From: Thermoanaerobaculales bacterium
Lineage (GTDB): Bacteria; Acidobacteriota; Thermoanaerobaculia; Thermoanaerobaculales; Sulfomarinibacteraceae
Reading direction: 5' to 3'
NCBI GenBank assembly: GCA_029287235.1
Contig: JARFRM010000213.1
Coordinates: forward strand, 1-46,916
DNA length: 46,916 bases
The notes beneath the pieces are model-generated. The model searched no databases. It was not told where the DNA came from and saw nothing but the letters and a program-made list of their open reading frames with translations. Shown one piece after another: positions 26,048 through 34,378 of the stretch. Position numbers and translations under genes: made by a program. Position 1 is the first letter of the stretch; each line of letters begins with the position of its first letter.

Positions 26048-27436
26048 GTGCAGTCTCAGTATCGCACCATCCCGGCCATCCATCGCCTCCTCGAGCTCCC
26101 TTCGCTGATCGAGGCGGTCGAGCGCCTCGGTCGACCTCCGGTCATGGAGGCCTGCCGGTCGGCCGTCGACCACCTCCGCCGGCTCATCGCCGATGGCGCC
26201 ATCGATGAAACAGACGTGCCCTCCGCGGTCGAGGCCCTCGAACAGGATATTCTCGCCAATCTCGAACACGCAACCCGTCCGGCCTACCGCGAGGTCGTCA
26301 ACGCCACCGGCGTTCTGATCCACACCAATCTCGGACGGTCACCGCTGCCGGTCGACCGGGCTTCTTCCCTCGGATCATACCTCGCATTGGAGTTCGACCT
26401 GACCACCGGTCGGCGAGGCCAGCGACTCGCACCGCTTCGGCACCGCATCGCGGCGATCTGCGGCGCCGAGGCGGCCGTGATGGTCAACAACAACGCCGCC
26501 GCGCTGCTCCTGATCTTGAGCACCCACGCCCTTGGCCGGGAGGTGATCGTCTCGCGCAGTCAGCTCATCGAGATCGGTGGGTCGTTCCGCCTGCCCGATG
26601 TGATGGCGGCTTCGGGCTGCCGATTGATCGAGGTCGGTTGCACCAACCGGACCCATCTCGCCGATTTCGAAAACGCCATCGGCGAGAACACCGCTGCGAT
26701 CCTCGTTGTCCATCAATCCAATTTCCGCATCGTCGGCTTCACGACCGAACCCACAACTCCCGATCTCGCCGATCTGGTGCACCGCCACGGACTGCCGTTC
26801 ATCGTCGACCAGGGATCCGGCTGCCTGCACGACCTCCGTCGTTGGGGTCTGCCGGCCGAGCCCACGGTCGGTGAACTGCTCGCCGACGGCGCCGATCTGG
26901 TCTGTTTCTCGGGCGACAAACTCCTGGGCGGCCCCCAGGCCGGGAGCATCGTCGGCCGCCGCGAGTGGGTCGAACCCCTCGGCCGCCACCCGCTCTACCG
27001 GGCGCTGAGGCCGGACAAGACCGCGCTGACCCTGATGGACCAGGTGCTCGCCGCCCACCACGCCGACCGCCTCGAGGAAATCCCGCTCTACGCCATGATG
27101 TCCGCTTCCCTCGACAGCCTCACCCGGCGTGCCCGCCGCATGGGCGGCCGTCTTCGCAAAGCCGGAATCCCGGTCCGGGGTTGTCGGCTTCGGTCCGCCC
27201 TCGGTGGCGGCACCACCCCCGAGGAGACCATGCCGAGCTATGGCCTGGCCATCGGCGGCGGGCAGACCCTGCACGATCTGCTGCGCGAGAGCGGGGTCCC
27301 CGTGATCGGCAGACTCGAGGATGACGAGGTCCTTCTCGATCTCAGAAGTGTCCAGCCGTCACAGGACCCGATCCTGGAGCGATCGGTGACGTCGGCCTAC
27401 AGGGGACTCATCAATCGCCAGGACGACGGTAAGTAG
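26048..27436 (+). CDS. selA: L-seryl-tRNA(Sec) selenium transferase SelA
   Basis: A 462-residue PLP enzyme that converts seryl-tRNA(Sec) to selenocysteinyl-tRNA(Sec) using selenophosphate. The N-terminus (MQSQYRTIPAIHRLLELPSL) matches the SelA domain that binds tRNA(Sec), with NATGVLIHTNLGRSPL at 85-100 and the PLP lysine Lys291 in CFSGDKLLGGPQAG, close to Lys295 of E. coli. The start GTG 26048 is chosen because the family N-terminus begins there; an in-frame TTG at 26000 is further upstream. It ends overlapping the convergent prepilin peptidase gene by 40 bp. selB, selD and the tRNA(Sec) gene are not seen here. Confidence 0.95.
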   Translation: MQSQYRTIPAIHRLLELPSLIEAVERLGRPPVMEACRSAVDHLRRLIADGAIDETDVPSAVEALEQDILANLEHATRPAYREVVNATGVLIHTNLGRSPLPVDRASSLGSYLALEFDLTTGRRGQRLAPLRHRIAAICGAEAAVMVNNNAAALLLILSTHALGREVIVSRSQLIEIGGSFRLPDVMAASGCRLIEVGCTNRTHLADFENAIGENTAAILVVHQSNFRIVGFTTEPTTPDLADLVHRHGLPFIVDQGSGCLHDLRRWGLPAEPTVGELLADGADLVCFSGDKLLGGPQAGSIVGRREWVEPLGRHPLYRALRPDKTALTLMDQVLAAHHADRLEEIPLYAMMSASLDSLTRRARRMGGRLRKAGIPVRGCRLRSALGGGTTPEETMPSYGLAIGGGQTLHDLLRESGVPVIGRLEDDEVLLDLRSVQPSQDPILERSVTSAYRGLINRQDDGK

Positions 27437-28170
27437 AGCCAGAAAATCACCGCGACGGCGAGGAAGGTCCCGAAGGGCAGCGCGGTCTTGCCCGAACCAC
27501 GTCCAATGGCAATGAGGAATCCCCCAACCAACGCACCCAGGACCGCCGCCACCACGAGCACCATCAGACAGCCGTGAAGCCCGACCACCGAACCGATGGC
27601 CGCAAGATACTTGACATCGCCCCATCCCATGCCGTCGATTCCGCGCAACCATCGGTAGAGCAGGATGACGCCGGTGGGCAGGGCGGCGCCGACCAGTGCC
27701 CCGGCCACGGAATCGACAAAGGTCGTGAAGCCGCCGAACCAGGAAAAGACCAGACCGAAGACGATGGCGGGATAGGTCATGATGTCGGGCAGGATCTGGT
27801 GCTCGAGATCGATGAGGGCGAGGGCCAGGGAGAGCCAGGCAAAGACCACCACTTCGACGGTGACCGGCTCGAGACCATAGAGGCCGACTCCGAAGGCCGC
27901 CAGCGCCCCGGCGGCCGCCTCGACCACGGGGTAGCGAAAGGCGATGGCACCACGACAGCTCCGGCACCGCCCGCCGAGCACCAGCCACGAAAGGAGGGGC
28001 ACATTGTCATACCAGGCGATGGGAGTCGCGCACGAGGGACACGCCGACCGGGGTTTGACAATGGACATCCTCCTCGGAACGCGGTAGATCACCACGTTGA
28101 GGAAGGAACCCACCACCGCCCCGAGGACGAAGGCTTCCACGATCAACAGGGGTTGGATCCAACCATCCAT
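27397..28170 (-). CDS. Type IV prepilin peptidase / N-methyltransferase
   Basis: A 257-residue polytopic membrane aspartic protease that cleaves and methylates type IV prepilins and type II secretion pseudopilins. The cytoplasmic loop has two CxxC pairs (Cys44, Cys47, Cys69 and Cys72), the full-length methylating form. The aspartates are expected at Asp121 in LIDLEHQILPD and Asp185 in GMGWGDVKY. About eight membrane helices are visible. It ends inside the 3' end of selA, antisense, and its start lies 28 bp inside the 3' end of the upstream GT4 gene. No pilin gene is seen nearby. Confidence 0.94.
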   Translation of the reverse strand: MDGWIQPLLIVEAFVLGAVVGSFLNVVIYRVPRRMSIVKPRSACPSCATPIAWYDNVPLLSWLVLGGRCRSCRGAIAFRYPVVEAAAGALAAFGVGLYGLEPVTVEVVVFAWLSLALALIDLEHQILPDIMTYPAIVFGLVFSWFGGFTTFVDSVAGALVGAALPTGVILLYRWLRGIDGMGWGDVKYLAAIGSVVGLHGCLMVLVVAAVLGALVGGFLIAIGRGSGKTALPFGTFLAVAVIFWLYLPSSWRLMSPL

Positions 28171-29297
28171 CGATAGAGTTCCTCCAGTTTCCGCACCATG
28201 TGGTCTCGGCCGAAATCGTCGAGTCCGTCGGCCGCCGCGGCAGCCATGGATTGCCGGCGTTGATCGTCGGCGAGGATCGCGACCACCGCTCGAGCCAGCG
28301 CCGCGGGATCGCCCGGCGGGACGAGATCGCCGTTAATTCCAGGTCGGATGACCTCCGGCGTGCCGTCCACCGCGGTGGCGACCACCGGGACTCCGGCCGC
28401 CAGAGACTCGACCACGGAACACGGCAGACCCTCGTGGAGCGACGACAACACCGACACGGTGGTCGCCGCCAGAAGCCCGGGAACATCGTCCCACCAGCCG
28501 CAGAAGACGACGCGGCCGGCGAGACCGAGCTCGGCCGCCCGGGCCTCCGCCTCGCCCCGCAGAGGACCGTCCCCGACCATGACGAAACGAAGATCCGGCA
28601 CTTCTTCGGCCATCAACGCCGCCGCACGAATGAAGTCAAGAGGAGCTTTCTGTGGTTTGAAGTTACCGATCTGGGTCACCAGCGGAACCCCCTCGGGGAG
28701 ATCCAGTCGTCGACGCGCCCCGAGACCATCGCCCGGAGCCCGAAAACGATCGAGATCGACGCCCGCGCGAATCACCGTCGCTTCCTCGGCTTTCCAAAGC
28801 CCGAGCTCGACACCGCGGTCGAGGTTGACTCGAGACACCGCCACGAAGTGGTTGGTCCAGCGGGCGGCGAGCTTTTCGGCGCGAAAGAAAGCCGCCCTTC
28901 CGATCGGCGACTGAAGCGGTGTGAAACCGAAGCCGTGCACCGTGTGGACCACCGCCGGGACGTTCTCCAGACGGGCCGCGAGTCGGCCGAGAACACCGGC
29001 CTTCGACGAGTGGGTGTGGACAACATCCGGCTGAAAACGACGGATCGCCGAGCGCAGCTCCGCCAATGCCCGAAGATCGCTCATCGGCGACACCGGGCGC
29101 ACGAGACTTGATATCTCGAATCGGGTGACATCGGTCAATGCCCGGGCTTCCTCATCGAGTACGTCGCCCGGGCCCCAGGCAAGACCGGCGTCGAAGACGT
29201 CCCGGTCGAGGTGGGAGGCGGTGTGGAGGGCGACCCGCTGAGCACCGCCGAGCTCGAGGCGGGTGATCACCGTCAGCACTCTGATGGGTGGATTCAA
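28143..29297 (-). CDS. Glycosyltransferase family 4
   Basis: A 384-residue GT-B glycosyltransferase. The N-terminal domain opens with IRVLTVITRLELGGAQRVAL, the glycine-rich acceptor loop. The C-terminal donor domain has the EX7E region HEGLPCSVVESLAAGVPVVA. It probably adds a hexose to a lipid-linked glycan at the inner membrane. The start is an unusual TTG at 29297 that overlaps the stop of the flavoprotein gene as TTGA, with GGAGGCGGG ahead of it; longer frames lie antisense or in the upstream gene. It overlaps the start of the prepilin peptidase gene by 28 bp. Confidence 0.93.
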   Translation of the reverse strand: MNPPIRVLTVITRLELGGAQRVALHTASHLDRDVFDAGLAWGPGDVLDEEARALTDVTRFEISSLVRPVSPMSDLRALAELRSAIRRFQPDVVHTHSSKAGVLGRLAARLENVPAVVHTVHGFGFTPLQSPIGRAAFFRAEKLAARWTNHFVAVSRVNLDRGVELGLWKAEEATVIRAGVDLDRFRAPGDGLGARRRLDLPEGVPLVTQIGNFKPQKAPLDFIRAAALMAEEVPDLRFVMVGDGPLRGEAEARAAELGLAGRVVFCGWWDDVPGLLAATTVSVLSSLHEGLPCSVVESLAAGVPVVATAVDGTPEVIRPGINGDLVPPGDPAALARAVVAILADDQRRQSMAAAAADGLDDFGRDHMVRKLEELYRWMVGSNPC

Positions 29298-30589
29298 CCC
29301 GCCTCCTCGGCCAGGCGCCTCGCCGCCGCCATCCCGTCGAGAACGGCGTCCTCCATGGCCGAGTACTTCCACTCGGCCCAGCGGCCCGTCAGACGTACGT
29401 CGTGAGATCGAAGCCACGCGCGAAGCATCGAGACCGCATCCCTCCGATCATGGTCAAAAACGACATAGGCGGGATCGACCATGGTCAGTTGCCGGACCTC
29501 CACATTTTCAGGGTCAAGCAGGCCCGCACCGGCCAGAGCGGTCTCCGCCTCGGCGGCTTCAGCAACCACATCACCCCTCCCGGGGACGAAGCTGATTTCC
29601 ACCGACACCGTGTGACAGCCGTCAGGGGCGAGGCGGCCGTGGTTGGAGGGGAAGCCCACCCGGTAGTACGAGACCTCGGGGTCGGGAAAGTAGCGCCAGT
29701 GCTCAGGGACCGGCGCCGGGCCCCGGACCCCGAGGGCGATGTTGAGTACCCGAACCCAGCGCAGGGCCCGTCGAGCTTCGGCCACATCGCTGGGAAGCTC
29801 GTCGCAGACCATGTCGAGCAACCTCGGCAGAGAAATCGTGGACACCACTGTGTCGAAGGCGAGACGTTCACCCCCGGCGAGCTCGAGCCAGTGTTCACCG
29901 AGGTGGAGTCGGACCACTTCGGAGTCGGTTCTCAGATCCGGAACCCGATCCGCCACCCGGTCGGGCAGCAGTCGGATCCCGCCCGAGGTCGGGTATCGAA
30001 AGACCGCGTTGTAGCCGATTTTCTCGTCGTGAAGACCGAGAGCACCGTCGACGACAGCCTCGAGATCCGGCTTCGGGACGTATCGCCCGACCCAATCGAG
30101 ACCGAGCTCCTCGGGCTCGGCGCGATAGAGCTTGCGGTTGTAGGGAAAGAAGAAGTGCTCGGCGAGACCGGTGCCGAAACGTTCGAGGACCCAGTCGCGG
30201 AAGGTCGTGGCCTCGTCCTCGCCATCCCCTCCCCAGGCACGGATGAAACCGAGGAGACAGTCGCGCCGGACATTGGCGGCGAGACCGTGGGTGTGGATCT
30301 GGATCGGATAGGGGGTCACGTGGTCACCGACCACGATGGCGGCTCTTCGCTCCCACACCCGCAGTTGCTCCCAAACACCGATCTCGGTCAGATACGCCTC
30401 GGTCTCCGGGCGGCCGACATGGAGGAGATGGCCCGTGTGGTCGAAGGTATAGCCATCGGCCTCGATGCTCCGGCAGGCGCCCCCCGGTTCGGACTCGCGC
30501 TCGAGCACCGGGGCGATGATGCCGGCTGCCGCCAGTCGCTCGGCGGCCACGAGACCCGTCAGGCCCCCACCCACCACCAGCGTCTTCAC
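29294..30589 (-). CDS. FAD-dependent oxidoreductase, UDP-galactopyranose mutase/protoporphyrinogen oxidase-like
   Basis: A 431-residue flavoprotein. The FAD loop is VVGGGLTGLVAAERLAAAG at the N-terminus, followed by EPGGACRSIEADGYTFDHTGH and FFPYNRKLYRAEPEELGLDW, which resemble the amine oxidase/protoporphyrinogen oxidase superfamily group found in glycan loci, including UDP-galactopyranose mutase. A sugar-ring or sugar-oxidation role fits the neighbours but is not proven. The start is GTG 30589, overlapping the stop of the WecA-like gene as GTGA. Its stop overlaps the GT4 start as TTGA. Confidence 0.85.
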   Translation of the reverse strand: MKTLVVGGGLTGLVAAERLAAAGIIAPVLERESEPGGACRSIEADGYTFDHTGHLLHVGRPETEAYLTEIGVWEQLRVWERRAAIVVGDHVTPYPIQIHTHGLAANVRRDCLLGFIRAWGGDGEDEATTFRDWVLERFGTGLAEHFFFPYNRKLYRAEPEELGLDWVGRYVPKPDLEAVVDGALGLHDEKIGYNAVFRYPTSGGIRLLPDRVADRVPDLRTDSEVVRLHLGEHWLELAGGERLAFDTVVSTISLPRLLDMVCDELPSDVAEARRALRWVRVLNIALGVRGPAPVPEHWRYFPDPEVSYYRVGFPSNHGRLAPDGCHTVSVEISFVPGRGDVVAEAAEAETALAGAGLLDPENVEVRQLTMVDPAYVVFDHDRRDAVSMLRAWLRSHDVRLTGRWAEWKYSAMEDAVLDGMAAARRLAEEAG

Positions 30590-31590
30590 TCGGCCTCCAT
30601 GTCGACTCGGCCCAACCAGATCAGGACCGCGAGCACGATGACGCCCACTCCCGACGAGACGATCAACGTCGTGACCGGGTCGAGGTAGATGACGACCAGT
30701 CCGATGCCCCCAAGCACCACGGACGCCCCATAGCAAGCGAGAACCGTGCGGGTGGTCGATCCGCCAAGACGGCGGCGCAGGCGTAACGGGATGTGATCGG
30801 GGCTGCCGTAGTAGATCTTTCGACCAGCCCGTGCGCGAAGAAACATGACGAAAAAAGTGTCGATAACGGGCAGGGCGAGGAAGTAGAGCGGCGCCAGAAA
30901 ACCGAGCTCGTTGTAGCGCGTGTAGTCCATGACCATGGCCAGGGAGCCGAGGGTGAAACCGATGAAGAGGCTGCCGCAGTCGCCGAGATAGATGACCGCC
31001 GGATGGAAGTTGAAACGGAGGAAGCCGAGGAGAGCGCCGATCATGGCCACGGTGAAAAAGGCGACCACCATCCTGCCGTTGAGCAGCGCCACGACGAGCA
31101 GGTAGGTCCCGGAGATCAATCCGAGACCCGTCGCCAACCCATCCATGATGTCACTCAGATTGAATGCGTTGGACATTCCGACGAGCCAGAAGACGGTGAG
31201 GGCGATCCGGGCCCACCAGGGAATGAAGATGATGTGCAGCATGACCCCTGCCTTGAGCAGGACAAAGACCGCCACCGCCTGGCCGACGGCCTTGGGCTTG
31301 GGCGTGAGCGCTCCGAAGTCGTCGACCAGACCGACCATGGTGACGATGGTCGAGGCGAGCAGAAGGGCGAGGAGCTCTTCGTCGAACTCGAAGGTCATCC
31401 CGATGGACAGGAGGAAGGCGACAAAGACCGCGAGTCCCCCGAGATAGGCCACCGGCTGCTCGTGGAGCTTGAGCTGACCATCGGGCCGATCGACGACCCC
31501 GAACCGAAGCGCCGCGTCCCGGGCCATGGGTGTCCCGACCAACGCCAGCAGGTAGGCGAGAAAGAACCCGAGCATCAGTTGGATCACCAT
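30586..31590 (-). CDS. MraY/WecA/TagO family undecaprenyl-phosphate glycosyl-1-phosphate transferase
   Basis: A 334-residue protein with about ten membrane helices. Motifs are in order: LGGLAVFVAFLLS, VGLVDDFGALTPKPK (the DD motif), NAFNLSDIMDGLATG (the NxxNxxDGxDGLA-type catalytic stretch), and YLGDCGSLFIGF. Near the C-terminus SPDHIPLRLRRRLGG replaces the usual HxHHR. It would link a sugar-1-phosphate to undecaprenyl phosphate and so start a surface glycan. ATG 31590 overlaps the GT2 gene stop by seven bases. The sugar donor cannot be assigned from sequence. Confidence 0.93.
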   Translation of the reverse strand: MVIQLMLGFFLAYLLALVGTPMARDAALRFGVVDRPDGQLKLHEQPVAYLGGLAVFVAFLLSIGMTFEFDEELLALLLASTIVTMVGLVDDFGALTPKPKAVGQAVAVFVLLKAGVMLHIIFIPWWARIALTVFWLVGMSNAFNLSDIMDGLATGLGLISGTYLLVVALLNGRMVVAFFTVAMIGALLGFLRFNFHPAVIYLGDCGSLFIGFTLGSLAMVMDYTRYNELGFLAPLYFLALPVIDTFFVMFLRARAGRKIYYGSPDHIPLRLRRRLGGSTTRTVLACYGASVVLGGIGLVVIYLDPVTTLIVSSGVGVIVLAVLIWLGRVDMEAE

Positions 31591-32543
31591 GGCAAGTCTG
31601 CAAGCCTCCGTCGTGGGCGGCGGTTTCGCGACCGCCACTCGCTGATCACCAACCGCCACCGCCGAGCGATGGCCGCCAGGAGCTTCGGCCGCCGCACCAC
31701 GCTGAGGGTCGTCATAACCGAATCCCATCCCAAGAGTAGGGGTAGCCGCAGGGCAAGATCAAGGGTGTCGAGGTGTCGAAGGAGGGTCATCCAGCGATTG
31801 GTGACGACACAGGCCTCGAGCTCCACCGGCCGGCGCCAGCGTAGCGGCCCTCGGCCATCCGATGCGCCGGCCCCACGGCCGTGGACCGCCACGGCGTCGG
31901 GAAGGCTCGAAATCCGGAAGCCTGCGTTGACCAGGCGCCAACCGAGCTCGAGATCCTCCCAAAAGCAGAAGAACTCCTCCGCAAAGGGCCCGCTGCCGTC
32001 ACTCACCGCGATCAGCGCGTCACGCCGAAACACCGCGAGAGCCCCGCAGGCGGCAAGCACCGGTCGCGGACGGAGCAACTCGGGGGTGAGCTCCCGACCG
32101 TAACCGCGATCGCGGACCTCGAGGGTGAGCGGGTGCAGGACCTGACCGACGCTGTCCACCGTCACGCCGCCGCCCCGCATGAGTCGCGGTGCGACCCCGG
32201 CCAGAGAGGTTTCGGCGGCGAGGGTCTCGGCGGCGAGCCGCAGACAGTCGGGAGCGACCGCAACATCGGGATTGACGAAGGCGACGATCTCGCAGTCGTC
32301 GGCAACTGCGGCGAAGCCCCGGTTGCAGCCGCCGGCAAAACCCGTGTTGTCGTCGAGGGCGAGAAGGTCGACTCGGCCGTCTGCGAACCTCGACACCACA
32401 TCGCGGGAATCATCGGTGGAGGCATTGTCGACGACGATGACCTTTGCGACTCCGTCCGCAGCCGCCAGCGACTCGAGGCACAACGGCAGCTCGTCCGCCG
32501 AGTTGAAGCTGACCACCACCACGCTGACGGAGCTCGTCACCAT
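31584..32543 (-). CDS. Glycosyltransferase family 2 (rhamnosyltransferase-like)
   Basis: A 319-residue GT-A enzyme. It opens with SSVSVVVVSFNSADELP, has VDNASTDDS, NTGFAGGCNRGF, and the DxD-type metal motif VNPDV. The E-D-x-E-L motif FFCFWEDLELGWRLVNAGF is the general base. The layout resembles dTDP-rhamnose-type transferases such as WbbL. The start is unsure: ATG 32543 or ATG 32600, neither with a clear Shine-Dalgarno. It is divergent from the TMTC-like gene and leads the run down to the prepilin peptidase. Confidence 0.92.
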   Translation of the reverse strand: MVTSSVSVVVVSFNSADELPLCLESLAAADGVAKVIVVDNASTDDSRDVVSRFADGRVDLLALDDNTGFAGGCNRGFAAVADDCEIVAFVNPDVAVAPDCLRLAAETLAAETSLAGVAPRLMRGGGVTVDSVGQVLHPLTLEVRDRGYGRELTPELLRPRPVLAACGALAVFRRDALIAVSDGSGPFAEEFFCFWEDLELGWRLVNAGFRISSLPDAVAVHGRGAGASDGRGPLRWRRPVELEACVVTNRWMTLLRHLDTLDLALRLPLLLGWDSVMTTLSVVRRPKLLAAIARRWRLVISEWRSRNRRPRRRLADLPW

Positions 32544-32650
32544 CGACGCCTGAGTCGAGCGGCGACGACTCGAAACCTGGGTCGCTGATGGAGTGGACAT
32601 TGGCCCGGCATCAGAGAAATTATCTCACTGTTCGCCGGCGCCCTGCCACA

Positions 32651-34378
32651 ATGGAACCGGTGAGCAGGCAGGCTGCAAATTTCCGCACCATCCTCGGCGC
32701 CCGCCCGTGGCTGCAGGCCGTACTGCTGACGGCCGCCGTGGCGACAATTCTCTCACCGAGTCTCGGTGCGGGGTTCGTGTGGGACGATTTTTCCCAGATC
32801 GTCGATTCGCCGACCATCGCCGATCCCACCGCCCCCGGACGCTATTTCTCTCTGAACGTCGTCGAGTCCTACGGCTCGGAGGGCCGCGGGGCAGACGGGG
32901 TGGACACCTACCGGCCGCTCTTCTTCATCACGATGTGGCTGGTCCACAAGATCAACGGCGCCGACCCCTTCTGGTTCCACCTGGCGGTGCTCACGGCCCA
33001 TCTCGGCGTCGGTCTGCTGCTCTGGACCGCGGCGCGCCGATGGGTGGAGTCGAATCTGGCGGCGGCCGGTGTCTTCCTCGCCTTCACCCTCCACCCGGTC
33101 ACTGCCGAAGCCTTCCTCTGGGCCTCCGCCGTCTCCGAGCCCATGGCGGCCGCCGGTCTCCTCGGTTCGGTCCTCATCCTCGACCGGTGGTGTGGCCGGG
33201 ATCGGACCAACATCGTCGCCGCCACCATCGCGGGCCTGGTCATGCTGCTCGGTTTGCTGGCCAAGGAGGCCGTTCTCACCGCGCTGCCGGTGGTCTCGCT
33301 CTTCCTGTGGCGGGTCCGCGGGGTCCGCCTCCGCGCTCTGCTCGGACCGTGGATCGCCGTCGCCGTCTTTCTCGCCCTCCGGGTCCACGCGCTCTCGGGG
33401 CTCCAGGCCACCGGCAGTGGCGTGGGCCAGCGCACCGACGCCCTGAGAAATTTCCCGGTGCTGATCCTGGACGGTCTGCGCGCCATGCTCAGCCTGTGGC
33501 CGGTGGGAATCCGCCACCTCTACTGGGATTACCGCGATCTGTCGTGGGCCGCCAGTCTCGGCGCCGCAGCCATTGTGCTCGTGCTGTTTGCTCTCGCATG
33601 GCGGTTCCGTCGACGGTTGCCGCTGACACCCACCGCCCTCGGCGTGACCACCTGCATGATGGTTCCGGTGGCCCTCATCGCGACGGTTCCGGGTTGGGGC
33701 GGTTTCGGCCGCTATCTCTACCTGCCGTGGGGCTTCACCGCGCTCGCCGCCGCCGAGATCGGTCGTCGTCTCATCCGCCGCCTCGACGAGCGGGCTCCCC
33801 GCCTCCGCTGGACCGTGACCGCGGTGGTTCTCGTCTTTCTCTCGGTCGAGACGCTCGGTCTGCGCCACGCCCTCGAGGTCTATCACTCGCAGGAGAATCT
33901 GGCTCGCGCTTCGGTCGAACTCGAGCCACATGCGCCCGACGGGTGGGAGTGGCTCGGGAATCACTACGTCGAGATCGACGACCCGGCCAACGCTGCTCGC
34001 TGCTATTCAAGAGCTCTGGCCATCGCCCCCGGACTCTACCGGCCACGCCACAACCTCGCCGCCACCCTGCTCCACCTCGGCCGACCGGCCGAGGCTCTCG
34101 AGCACGAGCGCATCGCAGAAACCGGCCACGGCTTCAGCGCCAACGGCTGTTTTGTGACCGTCTCGGCGCTCATTCAGCTGGGCCGGTTGTACGAGGCCGC
34201 CGAACGACTCCTGATCGGTCTCGATAGGGCCCCGGACGACCCTCAGCTGAGGGGGCTCCAGACACGACTCCTGGCCGATCATCCCGACCCCGATGGTTAT
34301 CGCAACTGGCTCGAAGCTCAGCTCGCGGCGGCACCCGATCGAGCGGCCGCGGCGGTCATCCGTCCGCTGCTTCGCTGA
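32651..34378 (+). CDS. TMTC-like membrane protein with TPR repeats
   Basis: A 575-residue membrane protein. It has the features of the TMTC/DUF1736-type GT-C proteins: VWDDFSQIVDSPTI near the first helix (acidic pair), YRPLFFITMWLVHK, and FTLHPVTAEAFLWASAVSEP. Around ten helices run to about residue 405. The C-terminal 170 residues hold TPR-like repeats (GWEWLGNHYVEIDDPANAAR, ARCYSRALAIAPGLYRPRHN). Bacterial relatives are thought to transfer lipid-linked sugars on the periplasmic side. The ATG at 32651 has no clear ribosome-binding site. Its 3' end overlaps the next, convergent GT4 gene by 23 bp. Confidence 0.82.
   Translation: MEPVSRQAANFRTILGARPWLQAVLLTAAVATILSPSLGAGFVWDDFSQIVDSPTIADPTAPGRYFSLNVVESYGSEGRGADGVDTYRPLFFITMWLVHKINGADPFWFHLAVLTAHLGVGLLLWTAARRWVESNLAAAGVFLAFTLHPVTAEAFLWASAVSEPMAAAGLLGSVLILDRWCGRDRTNIVAATIAGLVMLLGLLAKEAVLTALPVVSLFLWRVRGVRLRALLGPWIAVAVFLALRVHALSGLQATGSGVGQRTDALRNFPVLILDGLRAMLSLWPVGIRHLYWDYRDLSWAASLGAAAIVLVLFALAWRFRRRLPLTPTALGVTTCMMVPVALIATVPGWGGFGRYLYLPWGFTALAAAEIGRRLIRRLDERAPRLRWTVTAVVLVFLSVETLGLRHALEVYHSQENLARASVELEPHAPDGWEWLGNHYVEIDDPANAARCYSRALAIAPGLYRPRHNLAATLLHLGRPAEALEHERIAETGHGFSANGCFVTVSALIQLGRLYEAAERLLIGLDRAPDDPQLRGLQTRLLADHPDPDGYRNWLEAQLAAAPDRAAAAVIRPLLR

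Noticed and set aside
27574-28176. Long frame antisense to the prepilin peptidase gene
   Set aside because: The opposite strand encodes an intact prepilin peptidase with both CxxC pairs and catalytic aspartates.
32593-34227. Long 544-codon plus-strand frame overlapping the TMTC-like gene
   Set aside because: Arg/Pro-rich shadow; the other frame has clear membrane helices and TPR motifs.
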